64,000 bases of DNA. Source: JBGPOS01 sp041488155. GTDB lineage: Bacteria; Chloroflexota; Dehalococcoidia; Tepidiformales; Tepidiformaceae. Position 1 is the stretch's first letter, and each line of letters opens with the position of its first letter. The DNA lies in NCBI GenBank assembly GCA_041488155.1, contig JBGPOS010000006.1:1-64000 (forward strand). The letters are read 5' to 3'. The notes under the pieces are model-generated. The model did not search any database. It was not told the origin of the DNA and saw only the letters and a program-made list of their open reading frames with translations. The position numbers and the translations under genes were made by a program. Shown piece by piece: positions 1 through 9,784 of this stretch.

Positions 1-79
1 AGGGCTCGATGGGGGCATCCAGGCGGCATGGGGGAAACTTCAACAGCGGCTGCAAGCGGCGGCCGGGAGGTAACTGGCA

Positions 80-967
80 TTGACTCAGATAGCAGCTGCA
101 AGTACGGCCAACATTTACGCCGTGGAGGAATACGCCGTCCACGAAGAGCCGTACTACCTGCCGATCGGCGACGAGGTCGAGCTCTTCGAGATGGCCTACG
201 CCCAGCGCATCCCGGTGCTGCTGAAGGGGCCGACGGGCGCGGGCAAGACTCGCTTCGTGGAGTACATGGCCTACAAGCTCGGCCGCCCAATGACCAAGAT
301 GTCGACGCGTACCGGCAAAGAGGCCGAGCACCGCATGCCGCTGATCACGGTCGCCTGCCACGAAGACCTCACCGCCAGCGACCTGGTTGGGCGCTATCTG
401 CTCGACGCCGACGGCACCCGCTGGATGGACGGACCGCTCACCCGCGCGGTGAAGGTCGGCGCCATTTGCTATCTCGACGAAGTTGTAGAGGCACGGAAGG
501 ACACGACCGTCCTCATCCACCCGCTGACCGACTATCGCCGCCTGCTGCCGATAGAGAAGCTGGGACAGGTCATCGAGGCAGCCGACGGCTTCCTCCTGGT
601 CATCTCCTATAACCCTGGCTATCAGAGTGCGCTCAAAGACCTGAAGCACTCGACTCGCCAGCGCTTCATTGCCATCGAGTTCGGCTACCCTCCGCGCGAT
701 CTCGAGACCGAGATCATCGCCCATGAATCTGGGGCCAGCCGGGAAGTCTGCAACGAACTGGCGAAGCTTGGCGAGAAGGTCCGAAACCTGCGCGAGCACG
801 GGCTCGGAGAGGGAGTAAGCACCCGCCTGCTCATCTACGCCGGACGACTGATCGTCAAAGGCATCGCCCCGCGGCGGGCTTGCCAGGTGGCCGTTACCTG
901 GTCCTTGACCGACGACCTCGAAGTGCAACGGAGCATCGAAGAGGTCGTGACGAGCATCTTCGAGTAG
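80..967 (+). CDS. CbbQ/NirQ/MoxR-type AAA+ ATPase
   Basis: A 295-residue AAA+ ATPase of the CbbQ/NirQ group, which partners VWA-domain proteins to remodel or activate target enzymes. A Walker A motif GPTGAGKT is at residues 50-57, a Walker B core ICYLDE at about 129-134, and a sensor-like SYNPGYQ near 180. TTG is chosen as start because a GGGAGG Shine-Dalgarno sits just upstream. The cognate VWA protein is encoded at 1718, separated by a phosphoesterase gene. No Rubisco or nitric-oxide reductase genes are in view, so the client enzyme is unknown. Family assignment is firm; role is inferred from the family. Confidence 0.9.
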   Translation: MTQIAAASTANIYAVEEYAVHEEPYYLPIGDEVELFEMAYAQRIPVLLKGPTGAGKTRFVEYMAYKLGRPMTKMSTRTGKEAEHRMPLITVACHEDLTASDLVGRYLLDADGTRWMDGPLTRAVKVGAICYLDEVVEARKDTTVLIHPLTDYRRLLPIEKLGQVIEAADGFLLVISYNPGYQSALKDLKHSTRQRFIAIEFGYPPRDLETEIIAHESGASREVCNELAKLGEKVRNLREHGLGEGVSTRLLIYAGRLIVKGIAPRRACQVAVTWSLTDDLEVQRSIEEVVTSIFE

Positions 968-1047
968 GTGAGGAGCACCCGCGGGCCGATCGCTTCGCCT
1001 GTCCTCAGCCGCCGGGCCGTGGACCCAGCCATCCACCTGCGCTTGCC

Positions 1048-1659
1048 GTGAGAATCGGTATCGTCAGCGACGTCCATTGCAACATCGAGGGCCTCCTGGC
1101 CGGGCTCGAACTGATGGGCGAGATCGACGAGCTCTTCTGCGCCGGCGACTCTGTCTTCCAGTTCCGCTGGTCCAACGAGGTGGTTGAGCTGCTGCGCGAA
1201 AAGGAGGCCCGGGTGGTGTTGGGAAACCACGAAGAGGTCATCCTTGGGCCGGACGGTGAACGGGCACGGTCGAACCCGAAGGTTCGCCAGGACCTTGTAG
1301 CCTGGCTTCGCGATCAACCCTACCGCATCGAGGCGACTGTGGACGGCAAACGCGTACTGATGACTCACGGCTCGCCCTGGGAGCCCTGGAAGGACTACCA
1401 CTATCCGCACGAGGGGATCTGGGCGCGGGCCGCGTCGCTCGATTGCGACACCCTGATCGTGGGCCATACTCACTTCCAGATGGCAAAGCGCTTCGGCGGG
1501 GTGCTCGTGATCAATCCCGGTTCGGCCGGGGACCCACGGGACCACCGGAACGGCTTCCAGCTCTCGTGTGCGGTGTGGGACACGACAAGCGACGAGGTCA
1601 TCTTCTACGATTACAAGGATCCGACCCGTAATTTCGTGAGCTCCTCGGGGCAACTGTGA
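1048..1659 (+). CDS. Metallophosphoesterase (YfcE/MJ0936-like)
   Basis: A 203-residue calcineurin-like phosphoesterase with the full metal-binding set in order: SDVH near the N-terminus, GDSV, GNHE, a central THG and GHTH near the C-terminus. GTG at 1048 is chosen because the conserved first beta strand (RIGIVSDVH) begins directly there; the frame is open further upstream but that extension looks like low-complexity shadow. Such small proteins hydrolyse phosphodiesters or phosphomonoesters; the substrate cannot be read from sequence. It lies between the AAA+ ATPase and VWA genes, so it may be co-transcribed with them. Confidence 0.85.
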   Translation: MRIGIVSDVHCNIEGLLAGLELMGEIDELFCAGDSVFQFRWSNEVVELLREKEARVVLGNHEEVILGPDGERARSNPKVRQDLVAWLRDQPYRIEATVDGKRVLMTHGSPWEPWKDYHYPHEGIWARAASLDCDTLIVGHTHFQMAKRFGGVLVINPGSAGDPRDHRNGFQLSCAVWDTTSDEVIFYDYKDPTRNFVSSSGQL

Positions 1660-1717
1660 AGCGATCCAGCACCCTTGGCCTGCCTGTGCCAGCGCGGCTC
1701 GATGCCGGCGGTGCCGT

Positions 1718-4700
1718 TTGAGCATCATCGGCGAGCTGATCGCGCGCCATCACGAGAGACTCTCCGGGTTCCCGGCGCCGCTCGAACAGCACTTCGAGGC
1801 CGGGCTGCGGTCGCTCGCGCCGCGTCTCACTCCGTCGCAACTCCAGATCTGGTCGGAGACTGGTGTCGAGCTGACCGGACTCAGCCTTCGCTCGTGGGAA
1901 GCGGCAGTAGAGTTTTTTCGGGCGGCGCCCCAATTCCCCAGGAACGCGACCTGGGATTCGATCGAGAACCTGGGACGCGAGGCAGTGTCGATGGCCTCTG
2001 ATTCGGCGCCGCTGGCTGTGTCGTTCTTGCGGTCGACGCCGGCCGCGCTCCAGGCCCTGGGACCCAATCACATTCGCCAGTGGGCTGATCTCGGCCGCCG
2101 GCTCTACAAAGGCAACTGGAAGAGCTCGTCGCTTGCGGCGCAGTTTTTCGACCTCGGGCCGGGGATCTTCGGCGTCTTGCGAGCCGGTCAAATCGCTCGA
2201 CTTGTCCTGTTCGTGGATGAGCTGTCGCGCCACAGCTACGAGCTGTCCTCGGCCTGCCTGGCGGCCGCACCCGACGTCTTGAAGCGGCTCGACGAAGACG
2301 ACCGGCTGCCTTTCCTGGCTTTCGCAGTCGAGCTTGCCCAGTCTAGCTGGGCCGACTGCCGGCTTTACTTCGAACGGGGCGTTCCCCTGATCCACAAGGT
2401 CCACGGCCCGCTGCGGGAGCGCTACTTGCTGCTCGCTGCCCAGGTGGCGCGGGGCCACAGCCGGTCGGCGTTCCAGTACCTGGAAGAAGCTGCCCTGGCG
2501 CTCGCCGAACTAGAACCGGACGACCACAACCAGGTGATCGAGCTCGGGGAACAGCTGGCGCCCTACTCGCCCTTTGCCGCCATGGACTTCGTGACGAGCG
2601 TGCCGCGCGTGCTCCAGCGCATCCGGGTCGACGAACTCGAGCCCTGGCACCGGGCGGGACTCAAGATCCTCCAGAGCAGCCACGACGGCGGCGAGGCCTA
2701 CTTTCGCCTCCAGTCCACACGCGGCGAGGACATCCTCGACACGCTCTCGGCACGAATCGAGTTGTCGAAGGTCGGCGAAATACTTCGCCTGTATTGCAAA
2801 GCGCTGACCGGCCGCAACGTGAGCATCCAGACCACAGCCGCGCTTGCCGAGAAGGGCATCGGCTGGGTCGACGAGCACCGGGCGAGCACCGAAGGCACGA
2901 CGATCTACCTCCCGGAAGTGATGGAGCGCTACCAGGAGAAGGACCAGAACTTCGCATCGTTCAAAGTGTTCGCAACGCACCAGGCGGCCCATATCGAGTT
3001 TGGGAGCTTTGAATTTCAGTTCGAGCGCGACGGGAACCTCTTCGACAACAGCCGGATCAGGCTGGAGCGACCGCTGGAAGAAGCGCCAGTGACCGACATG
3101 GAGCGTTTCTTCGACCTCTTCGCCGAGCGGAAGCTGGCCAGCGACCTCTACACGATCGCCGAAGACTCCCGGATCGACGGCGCCCTGAAGCGCGAGTACG
3201 GCGGCATCCGCCGCTCGCTCCAGCGGATGCAGGCGGCGGAACTCGTGCATCGGCCCGAAGTCCGGAAGCTGCCTCTGCGGCAGGCGTTCGTGGAGAACCT
3301 GGTGCGGTCCAGCCTCGACGGCGCGGATGCGGTCCTCTGGCCCAAGACACGCGCCGAGGTGATGGGCCAGGCGCTCGGCATCCTGCAACTGGTTGCCGGT
3401 CCCGGTGCGGCAGTCGAGGACGCGGCCGAGGCAACGTTGCGCCTCTACCAGATGGCCACAGGAATTCCAAACGTGGTCGACGAAGAGACTCCGGAAGGGG
3501 ACTGGGAGGCGGTCGAGGCGATGGAGGGCGGCGAAGCGATGCCCATGGAGGCGGGCGAGATGGGCGGCCAGGCCACCCAGATGCAGCTGGGGGACGTCGG
3601 CGAGGGCGAGGAGGATTACGAGAGCCCACAGGAAGTCGACTTCCGGGGAGACTTCAAGCCCGAACTGGTGCAGCTCCTCATGAAGCTTCGCGAAAACGCG
3701 CAGGGTGGCGACGCGGGCAAGATGTCGCCGGCGCAGCTCACCCCAGAACAGCTCGCCGAGCTCCTCGAGAAGAGCGTGGAAATCGACCTCGACGCCATGA
3801 TGGAGGGCGACCTCGACGCGACCACGGGGATGTTCATGTCGAACCTGATGAAGGAAGCCGGCACGCCGAGCAGCGATTCGCCCAAGGGCGAGCCCACCAG
3901 CGACAACAGCACAGGCGCCGAAGAAGGGGAAGAGGCCCTGGCCCCCATCGTCACGGTCTACTACTACGACGAATGGGATTTCCGGGCGCAGGACTACAAG
4001 CCTCGCTGGTGCGCGGTCAAAGAGACCAAGCTTGAACAGGGCGAAGAGAACTTCTACGAGACCACCCTGCGCGAGCACGCGGGGCTCGTCACACAGACGC
4101 GTAAGCAGTTCGAGCTAATGAAGCCGGAGATGTTTCGCAAGTTGAAGCGACTGCCAGAAGGCGAGGACTTCGACCTTGACGCCGCGATCGAGTGGATGGT
4201 GGAGAGGCGGGCCGGGGCCAGCCCTTCGGAGAAGATCTACTGGCGGCGCAACAAGATCGAGCGAGACGTGGCGGTCGCGTTCCTGATCGACATGTCAGCC
4301 AGCACCGACGAAGAGATCAACAAGCGCGAAAAGAAGTACGACGACGATGAGTACGACGACGACCCGCGCAAGTACCTGAGCTGGTGGGTGTCGAAGCGGC
4401 GCCAGGAGCTGACCAGCCCGCCGAAGCGGATCATCGACCTCGAAAAAGAGTCGACCGTGCTGCTCATGACGGCCTTGGAGACTATCGGAGACCAGTACGG
4501 GATCTACGGCTTCAGCGGCTACGGCCGCGACAACGTCGAGTTCTTCGTAATCAAGGACTTCGATGAGCACCTGGACCAGCCGATCAAGCGGCGGCTCGAC
4601 AAGATCACGCCGATCCGCTCGACACGGATGGGTCCGGCCATCCGCCATGCGACGTTTAAGCTTCAGCTGACCGACGCGAAGGTGAAGATCCTCTTCCTGC

Positions 4701-4951
4701 TGAGCGATGGGCGTCCGCAGGACCACGGTTACGGTCGCGACCGTACGGAGAAGGAATATGCGATTCACGACACCAAGCAGGCGCTCAACGAGGCCAAACG
4801 GGCGGGGATTACGCCCTTCGCCCTCACGGTCGACCGCGCGGGCCACGACTACTTGAAGACCATGTGCGCGGACATGGGCTACGAGGTGGTGGCGGACATC
4901 GAGTCGTTGCCGAGCCGGTTACCCACGCTTTACCGTCGGCTCACCGAGTAA
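1718..4951 (+). CDS. VWA-domain protein of the CbbO/NorD type
   Basis: A 1077-residue protein whose C-terminal 220 residues form a von Willebrand A domain with a MIDAS motif DMSAS at about 858-862. A conserved HQAAHIEFGSF signature near residue 427 is typical of the NorD/CbbO family. Residues about 590-740 are strongly acidic and glutamate/glycine rich, probably a flexible linker. The protein is longer than NorD because of a large alpha-helical N-terminal region. It is expected to recruit clients for the AAA+ ATPase encoded at 80. The TTG start has only a weak ribosome-binding site, so the exact N-terminus is uncertain. Confidence 0.85.
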   Translation: MSIIGELIARHHERLSGFPAPLEQHFEAGLRSLAPRLTPSQLQIWSETGVELTGLSLRSWEAAVEFFRAAPQFPRNATWDSIENLGREAVSMASDSAPLAVSFLRSTPAALQALGPNHIRQWADLGRRLYKGNWKSSSLAAQFFDLGPGIFGVLRAGQIARLVLFVDELSRHSYELSSACLAAAPDVLKRLDEDDRLPFLAFAVELAQSSWADCRLYFERGVPLIHKVHGPLRERYLLLAAQVARGHSRSAFQYLEEAALALAELEPDDHNQVIELGEQLAPYSPFAAMDFVTSVPRVLQRIRVDELEPWHRAGLKILQSSHDGGEAYFRLQSTRGEDILDTLSARIELSKVGEILRLYCKALTGRNVSIQTTAALAEKGIGWVDEHRASTEGTTIYLPEVMERYQEKDQNFASFKVFATHQAAHIEFGSFEFQFERDGNLFDNSRIRLERPLEEAPVTDMERFFDLFAERKLASDLYTIAEDSRIDGALKREYGGIRRSLQRMQAAELVHRPEVRKLPLRQAFVENLVRSSLDGADAVLWPKTRAEVMGQALGILQLVAGPGAAVEDAAEATLRLYQMATGIPNVVDEETPEGDWEAVEAMEGGEAMPMEAGEMGGQATQMQLGDVGEGEEDYESPQEVDFRGDFKPELVQLLMKLRENAQGGDAGKMSPAQLTPEQLAELLEKSVEIDLDAMMEGDLDATTGMFMSNLMKEAGTPSSDSPKGEPTSDNSTGAEEGEEALAPIVTVYYYDEWDFRAQDYKPRWCAVKETKLEQGEENFYETTLREHAGLVTQTRKQFELMKPEMFRKLKRLPEGEDFDLDAAIEWMVERRAGASPSEKIYWRRNKIERDVAVAFLIDMSASTDEEINKREKKYDDDEYDDDPRKYLSWWVSKRRQELTSPPKRIIDLEKESTVLLMTALETIGDQYGIYGFSGYGRDNVEFFVIKDFDEHLDQPIKRRLDKITPIRSTRMGPAIRHATFKLQLTDAKVKILFLLSDGRPQDHGYGRDRTEKEYAIHDTKQALNEAKRAGITPFALTVDRAGHDYLKTMCADMGYEVVADIESLPSRLPTLYRRLTE

Positions 4952-4962
4952 CGAACCAGGGT

Positions 4963-5586
4963 ATGCATCTCTACCTCGTCCGGCACGGGCAGTCCGAAGG
5001 CAATGCCAGGGGCGTGCTCCAGGGGCGGCTCGACTTTGGGCTCAGCGAGCTTGGGCGCCGCCAGGCCGAGGCGACCGCAGCTCGCCTCTTGAGCGAACGG
5101 GTTGATCGGGTCGTCAGCAGCCCGCTGCTTCGGGCGGCCCAGACAGCAGAAGCGATTTCCGCGGCCCTCGGCCTCCCCGTCGAACCGGAACCTGCCCTCC
5201 AGGAATACGACGTTGGCGACGTGAGCGGCCTCACGGGACCCGAAATACGCGAACGTTTCCCTGAAGTGCGGGCCGCCTACGCGCGGGGGGAACGGCCCCG
5301 CTTCCCCGGTGAGGAGGGGCGCGACGTCTTCAACGCCCGGGTCACTTCGTTCCTCGCCCGCCATCGCGATGGAGACGAGACGATCGTCGCCATCGCCCAC
5401 GGTGGGGTCGTTTCAGAGCTGTGCTATCTGGTGCTGGGCGTGGACGGGGGCCGTCGAGGCCTGTTCGAAGTCGCCAACTGCTCGATTACCGAGGTTCGGC
5501 GCGACCGCGCGGGGCGGCTGGTACTCCAGCGGCACAACGACGTCTGCCACCTCGATGGGTTGATCACTCGCACCGATCGGGGTTAG
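4963..5586 (+). CDS. Histidine phosphatase (phosphoglycerate mutase-like)
   Basis: A 207-residue member of the histidine phosphatase superfamily. The phosphohistidine motif RHGQSEGN is at residues 6-13, followed by LSELGRRQA, a second arginine in SSPLLRAAQTA, the catalytic acid region, and the second histidine in AHGG. ATG at 4963 begins the domain precisely. The gene starts 12 bases after the VWA gene ends, suggesting one transcript. Substrate specificity (alpha-ribazole phosphate, phosphoglycerate or others) cannot be decided. It converges on and overlaps by 4 bases the stop of the next minus-strand gene. Confidence 0.85.
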   Translation: MHLYLVRHGQSEGNARGVLQGRLDFGLSELGRRQAEATAARLLSERVDRVVSSPLLRAAQTAEAISAALGLPVEPEPALQEYDVGDVSGLTGPEIRERFPEVRAAYARGERPRFPGEEGRDVFNARVTSFLARHRDGDETIVAIAHGGVVSELCYLVLGVDGGRRGLFEVANCSITEVRRDRAGRLVLQRHNDVCHLDGLITRTDRG

Positions 5587-5915
5587 CTCCTGGCCTCTTC
5601 GCGCTGCTGCATCTCGAGGATCGTGTTCGCGATCAGACGGGCGTGCGGAAAGGGCTTCCAGCCTTCGGGAGTGTTGTAGTAGCGGGTACCGGCCTGGTAC
5701 TCATCGGGCTCCCGGTCGCCGTACTCCACATCGACGCCGTTCACGCGAATGCTGGGCGAACCGAGGAAGCGCTTGTCCTTGGCGTCCTCTGCGCCATCGA
5801 CCTCGGTGTAGACAACCTCGATCGTTGAGTCCGTCGCTTCGAGGGCGAGTCGCAAAGCATCTTCCGCTTCCTTGCCCCTGCCAGTGGCCTTCGAGAAGAG
5901 GAACTCAATCTTCAT
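5583..5915 (-). CDS. Thioredoxin-fold protein without redox cysteines
   Basis: A 110-residue protein with the FLGSPSIRVNGVDVE segment typical of small thioredoxin/glutaredoxin-like proteins. The position where relatives usually carry a Cys-containing active site reads FSKATGRGKEAEDA, and the whole protein contains no cysteine. It therefore keeps the fold but cannot do thiol redox chemistry. It is translationally coupled to rarA, whose stop lies 11 bases inside this gene. Function unknown; a binding or adaptor role is possible. Confidence 0.65.
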   Translation of the reverse strand: MKIEFLFSKATGRGKEAEDALRLALEATDSTIEVVYTEVDGAEDAKDKRFLGSPSIRVNGVDVEYGDREPDEYQAGTRYYNTPEGWKPFPHARLIANTILEMQQREEARS

Positions 5916-7269
5916 CCGTGTGCGCCTTCTCCTTTGGGTTGGCGCGCAACCGGGCCATCCAGTCCGCGACCTTCGCTTCGTAGCCGAGGTTCCCCGGGAG
6001 GTAATACTGTGGCTGCCCCAGTTGTTCGGGCAAGTAGGTTGCGCCGCGGGCGAAGTGGCCCGGCTCGTCGTGGGCGTAGCGATAGCCCTTTCCGTAGCCG
6101 AAAGCGCGCATCAGTCCGGTCACGGCGTTCCGGAGGTGCATCGGTACGGGAAGATGCGAGGTGCGCTCGGCGTCTTCCTTCGCTCGCATGTAGGCGGTGG
6201 CGGCGCTGTTGCTCTTCGGCGCGGTCGCCAGGTAAAGACAGCATTCGGCCATGGGAAGGAACCCCTCGGGCATGCCGATGAAGTGGACCGCCTGCTGGCA
6301 GGCGGTCGCCATCACGAGCGCCTGGGGGTCGGCGAGTCCCACGTCTTCCGCCGCGACGATGACCATCCGGCGCACGATAAACAGCGGGTCCTCGCACGCT
6401 TCTACCATGCGTGCGAGCCAGTAGAGCGAACCGTCTGGGTCGGACCCGCGAAGCGACTTGATGAAGGCCGAGATCGTGTCGTAGTGGAAGTCTGCCTGCT
6501 TGTCGTAGTAGGGGCGGCGATCCTGGAGTGCCTGCTTCACCTGCTCGACGCCGATGACGGACTCGCCCGCGGCGGCCGCGCTCTCCGCGGCGATCTCGAG
6601 AGCCGTGAGGGCCGCCCTGGCGTCCCCGTTCGCGCCCTCGACGAGCGCGGCGAGCGCCGCTTCGGGAAGCGACACGCCAAGCCGGCCGAGCCCTCGCTCC
6701 GTGTCGGCGAGGGCGGTCCCGATGATCGCCGCGAGGTCTACATCTTCGAGGGCGGCGAGCCGCACGACCCTGACGCGACTAAGGAGTGGAGCGACGACTT
6801 CGAATGAGGGATTCTCGGTAGTGGCGCCGATGAGCGTGATTGTGCCGTCCTCGACGTAGGGGAGGATGACGTCCTGCTGGGCCTTGTTGAAGCGATGGAT
6901 CTCGTCGATGAAAACGAGCGTGCGCAGGCCGGCGTGGCGCCGCTCGCGGGCGTCGGCAACGAGCTTGCGGAGGTCGGCCACGCCTGAGGACACGGCTGAG
7001 ATGGCCGTAAAGTGTGCCGTTAGACGGCGGGCGAGAAGGCGGGCGAGTGTTGTCTTGCCGCAGCCTGGTGGGCCCCAGAGGATCACCGAAGGCAGGTTCC
7101 CGCGTTCGGCTGCGCCGCGAAGCATCGACCCCGGCCCGACGGCCGCGTCCTGGCCGACGAAGTCTTCGAGGCTGCGCGGCCGCATGCGCGCGGCGAGTGG
7201 TGCGTCGGCGAGCGAGCCATCGTCGCCGAGGTCGAAGGTGGCCTGGAGCGCGGGCTTGCGCTGATCCAT
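5905..7269 (-). CDS. rarA: Replication-associated recombination protein A (RarA/MgsA)
   Basis: A 454-residue clamp-loader-like AAA+ ATPase. The N-terminal SLEDFVGQ box precedes Walker A GPPGCGKT at 66-73 and a Walker B with LVFIDEIHRFNKAQQD, the hallmark of RarA/WRNIP1. Sensor 1 is in IGATTENPSFEV and the C-terminal region matches the tetramerisation domain. RarA acts at stalled replication forks. It lies 3 bases downstream of mutS2 on the same strand, so the two form an operon of genome-maintenance genes with the thioredoxin-like gene. Confidence 0.95.
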   Translation of the reverse strand: MDQRKPALQATFDLGDDGSLADAPLAARMRPRSLEDFVGQDAAVGPGSMLRGAAERGNLPSVILWGPPGCGKTTLARLLARRLTAHFTAISAVSSGVADLRKLVADARERRHAGLRTLVFIDEIHRFNKAQQDVILPYVEDGTITLIGATTENPSFEVVAPLLSRVRVVRLAALEDVDLAAIIGTALADTERGLGRLGVSLPEAALAALVEGANGDARAALTALEIAAESAAAAGESVIGVEQVKQALQDRRPYYDKQADFHYDTISAFIKSLRGSDPDGSLYWLARMVEACEDPLFIVRRMVIVAAEDVGLADPQALVMATACQQAVHFIGMPEGFLPMAECCLYLATAPKSNSAATAYMRAKEDAERTSHLPVPMHLRNAVTGLMRAFGYGKGYRYAHDEPGHFARGATYLPEQLGQPQYYLPGNLGYEAKVADWMARLRANPKEKAHTDED

Positions 7270-7272
7270 CGC

Positions 7273-9627
7273 CTATCCCGCCAGCACAGCGACAGTAACC
7301 CCTTCGCCGCCGTCGCGCGGACTCGCGGTTTCGAAGCGGCGCACGAGCGGGTGGCCAGTCAGGGCTTCGCGGATCGCGGCGCGGAGCGCGCCAGTGCCCT
7401 TGCCATGGATGATTCGGACGAACGGAAGGCCGGCGCGGAACGCATCGTCGACGTACGTCTCGAACCTCAGGAGGGCGTCTTCAGCGCGTTGGCCGCGCAG
7501 GTCGAGTTCGAGCGGCACGTGTGGTCCGGCCGGAAGGACCACCGGCACGGGCCCCGCACCAGCTTCGACGCGGTCGATGCGTTCGACGGAGACCTTCATC
7601 CGCAACGATCCGAACTGGATTTCGACCCGTCCGTCCTCACCGACGCCGCTGAGGGCCTCTCCGAGTTGCGGGATGTCGCGCACGTGTACGGTGTCGCCCG
7701 GCCCGACCTCCCGGGCCACTGGTTCCGGCGGGCTCTCGGCTCGCTGGGGCCGGGCGCCCGCCTTGAGGCGGCCCAGACCAGCGTCCAATTGACGGAGCGT
7801 TTCATCCGCAGCACGGGCGTCAAACGGCGCGGCGGCCTCGCGTCTCCGCACCTGGTCGAGTTCTCGACGAAGGACGACGAGGGTGTCTTCAGCTTCGCGC
7901 CGGGCGGCCTCGAGGATTCCGGCTCGCTCTTCCTCGATCCCTTCGCGGCGTCGCGCCAGGGCGAGTCGCAGTTCCTCCGATTCGCGCCGGGCGAGCTCTT
8001 CGCCGCGCCTCGCCTCGGCGGCGGCGATGCGCTCGTCACGGATCTCGGCCAACAGCTGCTCGAGTTCGAAGTGTTCTGGCGAAAGCTGCCCTGCTGCCCG
8101 GTCGAGCACTTCGCCTTCGAGCCCCAGTCGCTCTGCGATCGCAAGGGCGTTGGACTGGCCGGGCAACCCTATCGTCAGGTGGTAGGTCGGGCTCAGCGTT
8201 TCGATGTCGAACTCGACGGATGCGTTGCGAAGCCGCGGCTCAGAGTGCGCGTAGCCTTTGAGTTCAGCGTGATGGGTGGTGGCCACGATGGTGCAGCCTC
8301 GTTCGAGGAGGGTTTCCAGGACGGCGCGCGCGAGCGCCGATCCTTCGGTTGGATCGGTGCCAGCGCCCAGCTCATCGAGGAGCACAAGTGTGCGCGGAGC
8401 GGCTCGAGAGAGGATCGCGATGACGTTGCGCATGTGCGACGAGAACGTGGAAAGCGACTGCTCGATGGACTGCTCGTCGCCGATGTCGGCGTAGACTTGG
8501 GGGTAGGCGACGAGACGGCTGCCTTCGTCACAGGGCACCGCGAGCCCGGCCTGGGCCATCAGCGTGAGTAAGCCAACGGTCTTCAGGGCGACGGTCTTGC
8601 CTCCGGTGTTTGGCCCGGTGATCAGGATGCCCTGATAGGTTCCCCCGACTTCGAAGTCGATCGGGACGACGTCACCGCGAAGCAGTGGGTGGCGAGCTCG
8701 CACCATGATCGTCGCGCCCGAATCTGCGAGCCAGGTCGAGGTATCGCCCGGTGGTGGCAGCTGGGCCTTCATCCGCTTCCCCAATCGCACCTTCGCGTGG
8801 AGGACGTCGAGACGGCCGAGTGCCATCAGCGTGGCAAGTGCTTCTGCCTCGCGCTCACCGACCATCGCCGAGAGGCGGAGGAGCACGCGGCGCACCTCGC
8901 GCTCCTCCGCCAGTTGAAGTTCACGGACCAGGTTGCCCGCTTCGACAACGCCGAGTGGCTCGATGAAGACGGTCGCGCCGCTCGAAGAGACGTCGTGCAC
9001 GATTCCCTGGATTTGACCCCTGTAGTCCGCTTTCAGGGGGATCACCTTGCGGCCGTTTCGCTCGGTGAGGAGGCCCTCCTGGGCGATTCCGCGGCGGACG
9101 GCGTCGGCGAGGGCCGCCTGGGCTCGCTGCTCGAGCCGATCCTGGGCGACCCGCAGCTCGCGGCGCGTGGTGGCGAGCTGGTCGCTTGCGCTGTCGGCCA
9201 CCTCGCCCCGGGCAGTGATCGATTCCTCCACCGCGTCTATGAACCGGCGGAAGTCGCAAACGTCAGCGACGATGTCGCTGAGGCGTGGGACGCGGTCGCG
9301 AAGGCGGTCGACAACCTGTTTGGCGCGCGCGGCGGTCTTCAACGTCTGCGCCGTTTCCACCAGGTCCGACGGGTCGAGCGCCTGGCCGATCGACGCGGAA
9401 TGAATGAACGGGCGGATGTTCTTCGCTCCGGCGAAGGGCACGTCGACGCCAAGCTGTTCGAGCAACTTCATCTCGGCGGTCTGGGTTTGGAGTTCGACGA
9501 CCCTGCGGAAGTCGGTCTCCGGACGGACGGCCAGCGCCAACTCCCGCCCGACGCTAAACGCAGTCTCCGCAGCGAGGAGGCCCAACACCTTCTCGAACTC
9601 CAACACGCGCAGCGAGTGGTCGTCCAT
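7273..9627 (-). CDS. mutS2: MutS2 ATPase/endonuclease with Smr domain
   Basis: A 784-residue MutS2. The core and clamp regions precede an ABC-type ATPase with TGPNTGGKT around residue 337 and a Walker B LVLLDELGAGTDPTEG. A long charged coiled-coil stretch (roughly 510-640) follows, and the C-terminal Smr nuclease domain (about 700-784) has DLRGQ and HGKGTGAL. ATG at 9627 is preferred: the longer open frame upstream lacks homologous sequence. MutS2 proteins suppress homologous recombination or rescue collided ribosomes, depending on the organism. The gene is divergent from the biotin carboxylase gene. Confidence 0.95.
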   Translation of the reverse strand: MDDHSLRVLEFEKVLGLLAAETAFSVGRELALAVRPETDFRRVVELQTQTAEMKLLEQLGVDVPFAGAKNIRPFIHSASIGQALDPSDLVETAQTLKTAARAKQVVDRLRDRVPRLSDIVADVCDFRRFIDAVEESITARGEVADSASDQLATTRRELRVAQDRLEQRAQAALADAVRRGIAQEGLLTERNGRKVIPLKADYRGQIQGIVHDVSSSGATVFIEPLGVVEAGNLVRELQLAEEREVRRVLLRLSAMVGEREAEALATLMALGRLDVLHAKVRLGKRMKAQLPPPGDTSTWLADSGATIMVRARHPLLRGDVVPIDFEVGGTYQGILITGPNTGGKTVALKTVGLLTLMAQAGLAVPCDEGSRLVAYPQVYADIGDEQSIEQSLSTFSSHMRNVIAILSRAAPRTLVLLDELGAGTDPTEGSALARAVLETLLERGCTIVATTHHAELKGYAHSEPRLRNASVEFDIETLSPTYHLTIGLPGQSNALAIAERLGLEGEVLDRAAGQLSPEHFELEQLLAEIRDERIAAAEARRGEELARRESEELRLALARRREGIEEERAGILEAARREAEDTLVVLRRELDQVRRREAAAPFDARAADETLRQLDAGLGRLKAGARPQRAESPPEPVAREVGPGDTVHVRDIPQLGEALSGVGEDGRVEIQFGSLRMKVSVERIDRVEAGAGPVPVVLPAGPHVPLELDLRGQRAEDALLRFETYVDDAFRAGLPFVRIIHGKGTGALRAAIREALTGHPLVRRFETASPRDGGEGVTVAVLAG

Positions 9628-9784
9628 GCGACAAGCGTAGGGCCGGTGGGCAGGCGAGGCCAGCCTTTCGAGACCGGCGCTGGCTGGCCAAATCAGCGCG
9701 TCCTCCCCAGGTCGCCATCCGTGGCTGCCAGCCCGTATGCTTTGCAGCCATCGAAACTCGCTAGAGAAGTATCGAGAGTTACGG

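Noticed and set aside
2510..4078. A 522-residue open frame on the minus strand
   Set aside because: It is antisense to the VWA gene, with leucine/valine/histidine-rich shadow composition and no domain.
7351..8571. Long plus-strand frame of about 400 codons
   Set aside because: Fully antisense to mutS2, which has clear motifs throughout this stretch.
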